The notes under the pieces were generated by a model. It was given only the letters and a program-made list of their open reading frames with translations, ran no database searches and was not told the DNA's origin. Shown piece after piece: positions 25,582-33,922 of a DNA stretch of 64,000 bases. The DNA is taken from contig CAMBMS010000009.1 in NCBI GenBank assembly GCA_945868845.1, positions 1 to 64,000 of the forward strand, written 5' to 3'. Position 1 is the first letter of the stretch, and every line of letters begins with the position of its first letter. The DNA comes from Asaia bogorensis (GTDB lineage Bacteria > Pseudomonadota > Alphaproteobacteria > Acetobacterales > Acetobacteraceae). A program made the position numbers and the translations under genes.

Positions 25582-26283
25582 ATGTCAAAAAAAGACAGCG
25601 TTCAAAACAGCAGTAAGAGAGGTTTTCTCGGCATTACGGGCAAGGCCGGTCCTTCTACGTTCGTGGCCTCCGCAGCCGGCATCATCCTCGCACGTCGCAT
25701 GTTGGCTTACCTGCCCTTGATGGCGCTACCCCTCGGGGCCAGTGCAGTGACCCCATCTCAGCCTGCCCCGCCCGTTGAGCTTGTCAGCCTTGATGGCAGT
25801 CGGGTGACCACATCTGTCCTGGGAGAGAAATGGACCATCCTCGAATGGACGAATCCTGGCTGCCCGTTTGTACAGAAGCACTACCAGGCGGGGAACATGC
25901 AGGCGACCCAGGCGGCAGCGAAGAAAGCCGGTTTTCAATGGGTGCAGATCAATTCGACCAACCCAAGCCATGGCGACTTTCGGCCCCCGGCGGCCATGAG
26001 GGCCTGGAATGCGGAGATGAAGGCCGTGGTCAGCCATGCCACCCTGGACACGGAGGGCAAGACAGGCCGGGCGTATTCCGCCAAGACGACCCCGCAAATG
26101 GTCATCATCAACCCGCAAGGTGTTGTGTTGTACGACGGGGCGATCGATAGCATCCGGTCGGCAGACTCGGCAGACATTCCCAAGGCCAAGAACCATGTGC
26201 TGCAGGCCATTGCAGACATTCAGGCCGGCCGACCTGTCGCAGAGCCGCAGACCACACCATACGGGTGTTCAGTCAAGTACTGA
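25582..26283 (+). CDS. Exported redoxin/thioredoxin-like protein
   Basis: A 233-residue thioredoxin-fold protein of the AhpC/TSA-redoxin group. The active-site region is EWTNPGCPFVQKHYQAGNM, a CPxVxKHY form with a single active-site cysteine. Later parts TTPQMVIINPQGVVLYDG are the usual cis-Pro strand. ATG 25582 has AAAGG nearby, giving a peculiar N-terminus with KRGFLGITGKAG (Tat-like) before a second hydrophobic segment (LAYLPLMALPLGASA). ATG 25699 would give a simple Sec signal peptide and may be the ancestral start. A DUF411 gene follows. Role probably periplasmic redox or copper-related. Confidence 0.75.
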   Translation: MSKKDSVQNSSKRGFLGITGKAGPSTFVASAAGIILARRMLAYLPLMALPLGASAVTPSQPAPPVELVSLDGSRVTTSVLGEKWTILEWTNPGCPFVQKHYQAGNMQATQAAAKKAGFQWVQINSTNPSHGDFRPPAAMRAWNAEMKAVVSHATLDTEGKTGRAYSAKTTPQMVIINPQGVVLYDGAIDSIRSADSADIPKAKNHVLQAIADIQAGRPVAEPQTTPYGCSVKY

Positions 26284-26558
26284 GGGGTTCACCATGTTGT
26301 TCAAAGTGCATAAAGATGACGAGATGACCGAATGCCTGGCTAATTGAACAAACAAAACTATCGCGTAGGATCACAGCATGCGGGAAATTTCCATGGGCAA
26401 AGTTAGTTGCAGGTCCCTTGGCGGCAAGGTTGGATTTTTTTTACCCGCGATGCCGCTTAGACATTTACTTTTCTATTGCACCGACTGCCAAACCGTCAGC
26501 GGTTCGGCGTTTTATGCCAGGCTGACCTGCATTCGCGTCACTTGAAGGAAGACCCCGC

Positions 26559-27002
26559 GTGAAGAGACGATATTTACTCGGCGCTATAGTAGCACTCGGC
26601 GCGTCGGGCATCGCAGGGGCACAGAGCCCGCGCGATGCCACGCTGTACAAGAGCCCGCAATGCGGCTGCTGCCAGGATCATGCGGCGTACCTGCGTGGTC
26701 ACGGCTACCAGGTGACGGAGATCGCCACGGACGACCTGGAAGGCATTAGGCGGCAGCACGGCGTGCCAGACCAGTTGCAGGGCTGCCACACCATCCTGGT
26801 CGGCGGCTATGTGGTCGAGGGCCACGTGTCCGCCGGGATCATCGACCGGCTGCTGCGGGAGCAGCCCAAGATCCGCGGCGTCTCGCTGCCCGGCATGCCG
26901 CAGGGCTCGCCCGGCATGACCGGCACGAAGACCGAGCCGTTCCGCATCTACGAGATCGGCATGCGTGCCGCGGGAAAGCCGCGCGTATACGCGGTGGAAT
27001 GA
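26559..27002 (+). CDS. DUF411 family protein (copper-linked, periplasmic)
   Basis: A 147-residue DUF411 protein, a family often found in copper or metal resistance loci. A signal peptide is visible (YLLGAIVALGASGIAGA, residues ~4-20). The thioredoxin-like core holds LYKSPQCGCCQDHAAYLRGHG with a C-x-C-C motif, VPDQLQGCHTILVGGYVVEGHV, and the methionine-bearing LPGMPQGSPGMTG loop. GTG start with AAGGAA seven bases upstream. No efflux ATPase or CopA/B is adjacent. Confidence 0.88.
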   Translation: MKRRYLLGAIVALGASGIAGAQSPRDATLYKSPQCGCCQDHAAYLRGHGYQVTEIATDDLEGIRRQHGVPDQLQGCHTILVGGYVVEGHVSAGIIDRLLREQPKIRGVSLPGMPQGSPGMTGTKTEPFRIYEIGMRAAGKPRVYAVE

Positions 27003-27258
27003 GACGAGCCCCTGACACTGGGGCCGGTTGGCACGGACACCTATCCACCCCCGCCAACCGTCGGCCCGCGGTGGCCGCCACCATATCCCGTTAGACCTAC
27101 GAGGCTGTGTGGACCGGACACTTCACGAGCTACAAAAGGCAGACTGGTCACGAGCTAGTGACAGTCCAAGGCGGTCGGCTTTGGATTTCCCCGTCCGCTG
27201 ATGTAGCCTCGGCCTCAATCGCTTGGCGGCGCGGCCGAGCCTGAAGTGGGGGGCAGGA

Positions 27259-28206
27259 ATGTCACAAACCGACACTCTGGCAATGCAGCACGTGGCTGCG
27301 ATATCAGCCGAGCGAACACACCAGGGGTTCGAACCGCTACGACCGATGGGAGCAAGTGCGACCAGGAAGTTTTCTAATTTCGATTCACGTCCCATCGTGC
27401 CCGCGCTCGGCGCCGAGATCACCGGGGTCGACCTGCGGCAGACCAGCGCCGACGTGCAAGCGGAACTCCGGGATGTGCTGGCCGATCGCAAGGTGCTGGT
27501 GTTTCGCAACCAGGACATCTCGCCCCATCAATACGCCGACTTCCTGAGAATCTTCGGCACACCGGTAAAGGAAGACATGGTGGTTGATGCGAATCACCCG
27601 CCGGAGGTCGGCGCCATTCATACCCGCCCCCAAGAACAGCAGCAGATCAACTTCTGGCACATGGACCATTCGTTCCGTGACTTGCCGACCCGCGTCCTTT
27701 CGCTCTACGCGAAGACCCTGCCTCCCGTCGGTGGTGATACGTTGTTCGCCAGCCTACAGGCCGCTTATGATGGGCTGTCCGATGCAATGAAAGAACGGAT
27801 AGAGGGTCTGCACTGCCACCATCGGATGACGCCAACCCAGAATACGAAGCGTCGTCACACGAAAGAACAAGCGGAGGCGTTGGCGAACGCACCGCCGATC
27901 ATACATCCGCTAATACCCCGCGATCCCGGAAACGGTCGACAGTATCTATTCGTCAACGTACCGATCTATTGCCAGGGCATTGTCGAACTGCCAACGGCGG
28001 AGGGCGACGCGCTGCTTCGTGAACTGTATCGTCATGTCCAGCGGCCGGAGTTTCATTTCCGCCTTACCTGGCAGCCGAACACCGTCGTTGTTTGGGAAAA
28101 CAACCACACGCTCCACTATCCGGTCTCCGACTACTTCCCGCACGAGCGCAAGCTCTGGCGCGGGGTGATCGAAGTAACGGATGCTGACAGGCCAAAGGCC
28201 GCCTGA
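27259..28206 (+). CDS. TauD/TfdA-family dioxygenase (second copy)
   Basis: A 315-residue Fe(II)/2-oxoglutarate dioxygenase. The triad is H134 and D136 in NFWHMDHSF and H286 in NNHTLHYPVSDY; R301 in KLWRGVIEV is a candidate 2-oxoglutarate ligand. An N-terminal extension of about 40 residues precedes the core. ATG 27259, with CAGGA just before it; an upstream TTG would add 12 codons. Different branch from the TfdA-type enzyme at 13.4 kb by its active-site surroundings. Alone, with a BVMO gene next on the same strand. Confidence 0.85.
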   Translation: MSQTDTLAMQHVAAISAERTHQGFEPLRPMGASATRKFSNFDSRPIVPALGAEITGVDLRQTSADVQAELRDVLADRKVLVFRNQDISPHQYADFLRIFGTPVKEDMVVDANHPPEVGAIHTRPQEQQQINFWHMDHSFRDLPTRVLSLYAKTLPPVGGDTLFASLQAAYDGLSDAMKERIEGLHCHHRMTPTQNTKRRHTKEQAEALANAPPIIHPLIPRDPGNGRQYLFVNVPIYCQGIVELPTAEGDALLRELYRHVQRPEFHFRLTWQPNTVVVWENNHTLHYPVSDYFPHERKLWRGVIEVTDADRPKAA

Positions 28207-28269
28207 TCCACGTCCACGCCCGCTTGCGCCACGCCCAAACAGCCGGAGACGTCAGGTGACCGTGGCGGG

Positions 28270-28584
28270 TCAGGGTAGCGCCAACCGGCCCTGACGGCGT
28301 GCCAGAAGCAAACCGGACATGGACAACGGCAGTATCTCAATGGTCGCGGGTTCCGGCACTCGGGCGATCGCGAATGTGACGTCGCCGATGGCGAACTCGC
28401 TGTCTTCCTCGGCGGGCACATGGACCGAAAGACTGGAAATCGCGGCGGACGCGCTGAGGTTGAAAAGTTCAAAGCCGATGGAGCCATTCGTCGGGGCGAT
28501 CCGCACGACCGATACATTATGGAAGGCATCGGGAGACCCGTGTGACAACTTCAGGCTCAAGGCGTGCGCCAATTTTCCGGCCAC
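28270..28584 (-). pseudogene. PEP-CTERM protein fragment
   Basis: The C-terminus reads VPEPATIEILPLSMSGLLLA followed by RRQGR, the three-part PEP-CTERM sorting signal (VPEP, hydrophobic helix, basic tail). The remaining ~80 residues look like a beta-sandwich surface domain (GFELFNLSASAAISSLSVHV). The open frame begins at a GTG shortly after a stop and has no signal peptide, which a PEP-CTERM protein needs, so the 5' part is probably lost. No exosortase gene is visible in the window. Confidence 0.55.
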
Positions 28585-28709
28585 GATGGATCTTTCCAGT
28601 CACCGTGAAAACGCTCTAGCATGATACCCAGATCGCCCGGTGGGATGTTCATCTGGAGGATCTCGGCTCAAATTGAGCAAGTGCAAATATGCAGGGGAGT
28701 TTTAAGCGT

Positions 28710-30635
28710 ATGACCAAGCTGGAGGTATCGTCACGGCCGGAGCTGCGGGAAGCGAGCGACGCGGTGATCGAGGACGCTATCGCCCACGCCGATCCCATGG
28801 TCCTGCGTGGCCTGGTCTACCAACTCACTAGCGATCCGGAGGTCGCGGCGACGGGCGTAAAGACCGTGCTGGCCGGCTATTTCGATGTCCCTGCGCCGGC
28901 CACCGACGCGGATGCGGCGCTGCTCCGCCGCAAGGCCGTCGAGTTCCTGAAACGCTATCGTGACAGCGGCGCGGGCGATATCGACATCGGCCCACGTGAC
29001 CGGCTCGCCGTTAGCCTGGGTCTGATGCTGGGGCAGACCATGGAAGGCGAGAACCTGCGCCATCACATAGAGGAACTGGCGTTCGACCCCGAGGTACGGT
29101 CGCTGCATTGGCGGGAGAAACCCGATCCCGATCGGCTGAAGGACTTTAGCGTCACTGTCATCGGTGCCGGCATGGGCGGGCTGAACGCGGCGCTACAACT
29201 GCGCAAGGCCGGATTCCCGTTCACTGTCATTGAGAAGAACAGCGGCGTCGGCGGCACCTGGTGGGAAAACCGCTATCCCGGCGCCCGGGTCGACACGCCC
29301 AGTCGCTCCTACACCCACACCTTCGGGGTCGATTTCCCCTATCCCAACCCGTTCTGCGAGTGGCGGGAGAACGTGAAGTATTTCGACTGGGTCGCCGACA
29401 CATTCGATCTGCGCCGGCACATCCAGTTCCAGACCGAGGTTAAGGCAATGACCTGGGATGAGGCCGCCTGCGAATGGAAGATCGACATTGAGGGGCCGGA
29501 CGGCGCCCGCACGATCCGCTCCCGTGCTGTGATCACTGCCGTCGGCTTTCTCAGCCGGCCGAACATCCCCGCGATCCCGGGTGCCGAAACGTTCGCTGGC
29601 GCGTCCTGGCACACCGCACGGTGGCCTGAGGACGTCGACCTGAAGGGCAAGAGGGTGGCGGTGATCGGCACCGGCTGCACCGGCTACCAGATGATCCCAG
29701 AGCTCGCCCTGGAGGTCGCGCACGTCACCGCGTTCCAGCGGACGCCGCAATGGCTTTTTCCCGTGCCCGGCTACCGGTCGCCGTTCCCGCCGCAGGTCAA
29801 CTGGCTCGACCGCAACATGCCGTTCCACACCAACTTCATGCGCGCCCGCACCTGCTCGCTCGATCGCATCGCTAACGTCGCGCATATCGATCCCGCGTTC
29901 CAGGATCCCTACGCCTGCAACTCGCTCAACAAGCGTGCCCGCGACGGGTGCGTCGCATTCCTAGAGCGCAAGCTCGGCGATCCGGAGCTCGTGGCGGCCA
30001 TGACCCCGCCGCACCCGGTCTGGTCGGCCCGCGCAGTTGTCATTGACCCGGACTATTCAATCGTTGACGCCCTGCAACGCGACAATGTCACCCTGGTTAC
30101 CAGCGGGATCGAGCGCATCGAGCCAGGCGGAATCGTGGCCAAGGACGGGACGCTGCATCAGGCCGACGTGATCGTCTACGCGACCGGCTTCCATGCCACG
30201 GAATACCTGTATCCGATGACGATCACGGGTCGAGGCGGACAGACGCTGGATGAGCTGTGGGCCAAGGAAGGGGCCCGCGCCTATCTCGGTTGCATGATGC
30301 CGGGCTTTCCCAATCTCTGGTCGATCTACGGCCCGAACACCAATGGCGGTCTCACCGTGGCATCGTTCCACGAGAAGGTCGCCCATTACGCGCTTCAGTG
30401 CATGGAGGCGCTGGTCCTGGGTAACGCAGCGGTGATGGAGGTCGGTCCGGACGCGTTCTGGCGCTATAATCGCCTCGTGGACGAGCGCAACCGTAGGAAG
30501 GTGTGGAGCGACTCGCGTGCCCAAAACTACTACTGGACCGAGCATGGCCGCTCGGCCACGATGAACCCGTTCTTTACCGCCGAGATGTCGGGCTTCCTGC
30601 GCGAACCCGACCTGGCCGACCTGGCGATCGCGTAA
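28710..30635 (+). CDS. Baeyer-Villiger monooxygenase, 4-hydroxyacetophenone monooxygenase (HAPMO)-like
   Basis: A 641-residue type I BVMO that would use FAD, NADPH and O2 to turn ketones into esters or lactones. The fingerprint FAGASWHTARWP (FxGxxxHxxxWP) is at about residues 295-306, between two Rossmann motifs, GAGMGGLNAAL (~155) and GTGCTGYQ (~325). The N-terminal extension of ~145 residues and the total length equal those of HAPMO-type enzymes. Start at ATG 28710, because AGGGGAG lies ten bases upstream; the earlier ATG 28689 precedes that site. No esterase gene follows. Confidence 0.9.
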   Translation: MTKLEVSSRPELREASDAVIEDAIAHADPMVLRGLVYQLTSDPEVAATGVKTVLAGYFDVPAPATDADAALLRRKAVEFLKRYRDSGAGDIDIGPRDRLAVSLGLMLGQTMEGENLRHHIEELAFDPEVRSLHWREKPDPDRLKDFSVTVIGAGMGGLNAALQLRKAGFPFTVIEKNSGVGGTWWENRYPGARVDTPSRSYTHTFGVDFPYPNPFCEWRENVKYFDWVADTFDLRRHIQFQTEVKAMTWDEAACEWKIDIEGPDGARTIRSRAVITAVGFLSRPNIPAIPGAETFAGASWHTARWPEDVDLKGKRVAVIGTGCTGYQMIPELALEVAHVTAFQRTPQWLFPVPGYRSPFPPQVNWLDRNMPFHTNFMRARTCSLDRIANVAHIDPAFQDPYACNSLNKRARDGCVAFLERKLGDPELVAAMTPPHPVWSARAVVIDPDYSIVDALQRDNVTLVTSGIERIEPGGIVAKDGTLHQADVIVYATGFHATEYLYPMTITGRGGQTLDELWAKEGARAYLGCMMPGFPNLWSIYGPNTNGGLTVASFHEKVAHYALQCMEALVLGNAAVMEVGPDAFWRYNRLVDERNRRKVWSDSRAQNYYWTEHGRSATMNPFFTAEMSGFLREPDLADLAIA

Positions 30636-30852
30636 CGGGGACGGCGGCGTCAGCTCAGGGGAGCAGCGGATCTCGCACGATCGCGACGGTGCCGCTGTGT
30701 GCCGGCCCGGTCCAGATCAAGAAACCGGACCGCGATTTCCCTAGGACCGCCGCTGACTCGATGACGATGACATGGATCGAGGCCCAAGAGATCGATCCTC
30801 AGGCCGGGGCAGCCGGTCCCTGTGTCAGCGGCTCGCTAGTTTTAGGGGCATA

Positions 30853-30924
30853 AGACTGCTGTGAGATCAGGGAGACATTTTCCAGTCTCACAGTCTCACA
30901 CCCTAGGGGGCAAGACTGTGAGAC
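30853..30924. repeat. 12-base inverted repeat with an extra degenerate copy
   Basis: GTCTCACAGTCT (30885-30896) and AGACTGTGAGAC (30913-30924) are perfect inverted repeats separated by 16 bases. A related AGACTGCTGTGAGA lies at 30853-30866. No T-run follows, so it is not an obvious terminator. Two half-sites of this length suggest an operator, a recombination site or a transposon end. The rest of the 30636-31047 gap contains no gene. A small HTH-like gene lies 124 bases away. Confidence 0.5.
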
Positions 30925-31047
30925 CGGTTCATGGAACGGCTGATTATACCGCCCAGCCTGAGTATCCATGGCCGCCAGAATGATTTTCAGCCGGTTCTCG
31001 GCCAGCGTGCGCCAATAACTGACCGATCACCGGCCGGGGCCATTCAG

Positions 31048-31272
31048 CTAGTCCTGACACCAGCGATATGCAGTTGCTTTTGGGCTGCCTAAACCCTTCA
31101 TCACATCAGCGGCCTTCATGCCCTTGGCAAACATCTTGCACCCAATGCACTTTGCCGATTGCTTTAGTTTTCTGATGTGCCACTCGACTTTATTATTCCC
31201 GTCAATCTTTAACCGCACCTCAAATGGCTCCGCGTCGTCAGCTATGAAGTCGCACGCTTTTTCGTAATGCAT
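31048..31272 (-). CDS. Small Cys-rich/HTH-like hypothetical protein, 74 aa
   Basis: Not recognised as a named family. Residues ~48-72 (GMKAADVMKGLGSPKATAYR) fit a resolvase-like helix-turn-helix, with the usual ...ATAYRW ending. A CIGC pair (residues ~41-44) precedes it. The N-terminal half is acidic and basic mixed (EVRLKIDGNNKVEWHIRKLK). ATG at 31272. Could be a small DNA-binding regulator or the HTH stub of a transposase or invertase. Confidence 0.4.
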   Translation of the reverse strand: MHYEKACDFIADDAEPFEVRLKIDGNNKVEWHIRKLKQSAKCIGCKMFAKGMKAADVMKGLGSPKATAYRWCQD

Positions 31273-31343
31273 CTCAAACTTAGCGCCTTCGCTCGGCTCA
31301 TAGTCTCCTGGTCGGGTAGCGCGATTACCTTATCCAGCATGCA

Positions 31344-31670
31344 TTACCGGGCCAGCGTGATGTGCGCGATGATGGCGCCGGTGCGAGGGTCGAGCAGAAC
31401 CACCCGGTCGGGGCCACCACCGCGGAGCTGGACGGCCAGGCGGTCCGGGCTGAGCGCGATGGTAGCGATGACGGTGCCGCCGGGTTCGTCCAACTGGTGC
31501 AGCAGGGGCAAGCCGGGGCTGGGCAGCGGGGCGGCGGTCGCGGTCGGGCCGGGCTCGGCGCCGCGCAGGCGCTTGGCGATCACCACGCCCAGGGTCGCGG
31601 TGCCGGCGATGATCGCCACGCCCATCACCGCCACCAGGATCTTCAAGGCCCTGGTCGTGCTCGGTTTCAT
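31344..31670 (-). CDS. Single-pass membrane protein, DUF6476-like
   Basis: 108 residues. One N-terminal transmembrane segment (ILVAVMGVAIIAGTATLGVVI, residues ~11-31) is followed by a proline-rich linker and a beta-type periplasmic part (VIATIALSPDRLAVQLRGGG, VVLLDPRTGAI). This layout fits the alphaproteobacterial DUF6476 family that sits divergently beside rluD and rpoH, as it does here. Function unknown. Confidence 0.65.
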   Translation of the reverse strand: MKPSTTRALKILVAVMGVAIIAGTATLGVVIAKRLRGAEPGPTATAAPLPSPGLPLLHQLDEPGGTVIATIALSPDRLAVQLRGGGPDRVVLLDPRTGAIIAHITLAR

Positions 31671-31715
31671 GCTTTGCTCTCCCCTTCCGCGGCGATCCGC
31701 GTTATCCGATGCTAC

Positions 31716-32714
31716 ATGGCCATTGACGAGCCAGTTCCCGCGCCATTTTCCGTCGTCGCCCCGCAGGCGGCTGCCGGGCAGCGCGTGGATCGCTTCCTAG
31801 CGGACGCCATCGGCACTCTCTCGCGCTCCCGCGTCAAGTCATTGATCGAGGCGGGTCTTCTGTCACGCGATAGCGGGGTGGTGGGGGAGCCGGCGGAGCT
31901 GGTGCGCGCGGGGTCCGCCTATCGGCTGAATTTTCCTGTCCCGGTTTCGGCCATACCCGCCCCGCAGGCGATTCCTTTTCCCATCCTGTATGAGGACGCG
32001 GACCTCATCGTTGTCGACAAGCCGGCCGGGCTGGTGGTGCATCCGGCACCGGGCAATCCTGACGGGACCCTGGTCAATGCGTTGCTCGCTCATTGCGGCG
32101 ATAGCCTGCCCGGTATCGGTGGGGAAAAGCGGCCAGGGATCGTGCATCGGCTGGACAAGGATACGTCCGGGCTGATGGTCGTGGCGAAGACGGAGCAGGC
32201 ATCGGCCACGCTGTCGGCAGCGTTTGCTGCACGCGACCTGGATCGGGCCTATCTGGCGCTGGTGTGGGGTCTGCCCGGCCCGGCGGCGGGGGAGATCGAG
32301 GGGGCAATCGGGCGCGATCCGCGCGAGCGCAAGCGTATGGCGGTGGTGGCGCGAGGGGGTAAGGCGGCGCTGACCCGGTATCGGACTCTGCGCGTCTGGC
32401 ACGCCGCGGTGGCGCTGCTGGAATGCCAACTGGCGACGGGGCGAACGCACCAGATCCGCGTGCATCTGGCAGCCAGGGGCCATCCGCTGGTGGGCGATCC
32501 GGTCTATCTACGCCGCGTGCCGGCGGCGGCGCGGGGGGTTCCGGAGGAGGTGCGCCGGCTGTTGCTGGATTTTCCACGCCAGGCACTGCATGCGACCCGG
32601 CTCGGGTTCGCGCATCCACGCACCGGGCGGGCGCTCGAATTCACCACGCCGCCGCCACCGGACGTGGGGGCGCTGCTGGCGGCGCTGGATGGTCAGCCTG
32701 CTTTATTAACATAA
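31716..32714 (+). CDS. rluD: 23S rRNA pseudouridine synthase RluD-type
   Basis: A 332-residue RluA-family synthase. An S4 RNA-binding domain covers residues ~20-75 (VDRFLADAIGTLSRSRVKSL). The catalytic domain begins about 85 (ILYEDADLIVVDKPAGLVVHP) and has the active-site HRLDKDTSGLMVVAK with the catalytic aspartate, then QLATGRTHQIRVHLAARGHPLVGDP. RluD acts on the 23S helix 69 loop (1911, 1915, 1917). Start ATG 31716, divergent from the DUF6476-like gene. rpoH follows 250 bases downstream, a neighbour pair common in alphaproteobacteria. Confidence 0.9.
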   Translation: MAIDEPVPAPFSVVAPQAAAGQRVDRFLADAIGTLSRSRVKSLIEAGLLSRDSGVVGEPAELVRAGSAYRLNFPVPVSAIPAPQAIPFPILYEDADLIVVDKPAGLVVHPAPGNPDGTLVNALLAHCGDSLPGIGGEKRPGIVHRLDKDTSGLMVVAKTEQASATLSAAFAARDLDRAYLALVWGLPGPAAGEIEGAIGRDPRERKRMAVVARGGKAALTRYRTLRVWHAAVALLECQLATGRTHQIRVHLAARGHPLVGDPVYLRRVPAAARGVPEEVRRLLLDFPRQALHATRLGFAHPRTGRALEFTTPPPPDVGALLAALDGQPALLT

Positions 32715-32731
32715 GTTAATTTCCCGGAAAT

Positions 32732-32760
32732 TTGACAGGACCATTGCGGTCCTGTATAGA
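32732..32760 (+). promoter_or_regulatory. Sigma-70 promoter of rpoH with palindrome between -35 and -10
   Basis: TTGACA (32732-32737), a 17-base spacer and TATAGA (32755-32760) form a near-consensus housekeeping promoter about 205 bases ahead of rpoH. The spacer is itself an inverted repeat, CAGGACC-attgc-GGTCCTG (32736-32754). A protein bound there would block RNA polymerase, so it looks like an operator. Only the boxes and the palindrome are seen; a repressor is inference. Confidence 0.75.
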
Positions 32761-32766
32761 ATTTCT

Positions 32767-32964
32767 CATTGGCGTGGTCGGGTGCACTGCGCCGACGGGT
32801 GGTTCGGGATCCCTACGGCTCCATAAGGGGGGGAGGGGTTCCGAGACCGAAGACCCCATCCTGCACCCTCGTCCGACGGCCTTTTTTCGGCTGTCATATT
32901 CGTCCAGCGCCCGAGCACTCTTTCCATACGTCGTGGCCCGGTCCTGGATAAAAGGAGCCTTGTT
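32767..32964 (+). promoter_or_regulatory. Long 5' leader of rpoH
   Basis: About 200 untranslated bases between the expected start of transcription and the GTG of rpoH. Notable parts: a purine-rich AGGGGGGGAGGGG tract (32825-32837), and a hairpin GACGGCC-T-rich loop-GGCTGTC (about 32874-32899). Sigma-32 mRNAs are known for temperature-sensing leaders in enterobacteria; whether this one folds so cannot be decided by eye. The loop T-run may also act as an attenuator. Confidence 0.4.
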
Positions 32965-33867
32965 GTGGTTTCCGCTGTGATCAATACCGCGCCGGAAGGC
33001 AATCTGAGACGGTATATGCAAGATATCCGCAAATTCCCGATGCTTACACTGGAGGAGGAGCAGGCGCTCTCCCGTCGCCTGCGCGACCATCAGGACATGG
33101 ACGCGGCACATAAGCTTGTCACCTCGCATCTGCGCCTAGTGGCCAAGATCGCCATGGGCTATCGCGGCTACGGCCTGCCGGTTGGGGAGCTGATCAGCGA
33201 GGGCAATGTCGGCATGATGCAGTCGGTGAAGCGGTTTGATCCGGACCGTGGCTTCCGTCTCGCCACCTACGCCATGTGGTGGATCCGGGCTGCCATTCAG
33301 GAATATATTCTGCGCAGTTGGTCGCTGGTGAAAATGGGCACCACGGCGGCGCAGAAGAAACTGTTCTTTAACCTGCGCCGGTTGAAGGGCCAGATGCAGG
33401 CGATCGACGATGGCGATCTCAAGCCTGAGCAGGTGGCAAAAATCGCGCATCTTCTGGCGGTGCCGGAGCAGGACGTGATCAATATGAACCGTCGCCTCGC
33501 TGCGCCCGACAACAGCCTGAACGCGCCGGTGCGCCAGGATGGCGATGGCGAATGGCAGGACTGGCTGGTCGATGACGCGGAAAACCAGGAAACCGTGCTC
33601 GCCGAGAGGCAAGAGTTTCACGGCCGCAAGCAATTGCTCGCCAATGCGTTGGAGACTTTGAATGAACGCGAACGCCATATCCTGATCGAGCGGCGACTGA
33701 AGGATGAGCCTACGACGCTCGAGGATTTGTCACGGCATTATAATATTTCCCGCGAGCGGGTGCGCCAGATCGAGGTACGCGCCTTCGAGAAGTTACAGAA
33801 GGCGATGAAGACTAAGATCGCCGAACGCCGGGCGGGGATGAAGCCAAGTCTACCTGAGCGGGTGTGA
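32965..33867 (+). CDS. rpoH: Heat-shock sigma factor RpoH (sigma-32)
   Basis: A 300-residue group 3 sigma factor that directs RNA polymerase to heat-shock promoters. Region 2 is full (HLRLVAKIAMGYRGYGLPVG, RFDPDRGFRLATYAMWWIRA). The RpoH box QKKLFFNLRRLKGQM, the family hallmark, is at about residues 131-145. Region 4.2 ends with ERVRQIEVRAFEKLQKAM. GTG start, with AAAGGAG seven bases before it. A convergent gene lies downstream with a shared hairpin. A strong promoter and a long leader lie upstream. Confidence 0.95.
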   Translation: MVSAVINTAPEGNLRRYMQDIRKFPMLTLEEEQALSRRLRDHQDMDAAHKLVTSHLRLVAKIAMGYRGYGLPVGELISEGNVGMMQSVKRFDPDRGFRLATYAMWWIRAAIQEYILRSWSLVKMGTTAAQKKLFFNLRRLKGQMQAIDDGDLKPEQVAKIAHLLAVPEQDVINMNRRLAAPDNSLNAPVRQDGDGEWQDWLVDDAENQETVLAERQEFHGRKQLLANALETLNERERHILIERRLKDEPTTLEDLSRHYNISRERVRQIEVRAFEKLQKAMKTKIAERRAGMKPSLPERV

Positions 33868-33896
33868 CAAAGGATAGTTAGAATATTCGTTGTCTG

Positions 33897-33922
33897 GGCC
33901 AGCGTCACCGTTCACGCTGGCC
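33897..33922. terminator. Shared hairpin between rpoH and oxc
   Basis: GGCCAGCGT-caccgttc-ACGCTGGCC, a perfect 9-base stem. It lies 30 bases after the rpoH stop, and its right arm overlaps the stop of the convergent oxalyl-CoA decarboxylase gene. No T-run on either side, so a bidirectional, partly Rho-assisted terminator or mRNA 3'-end stabiliser is likely. Confidence 0.55.
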
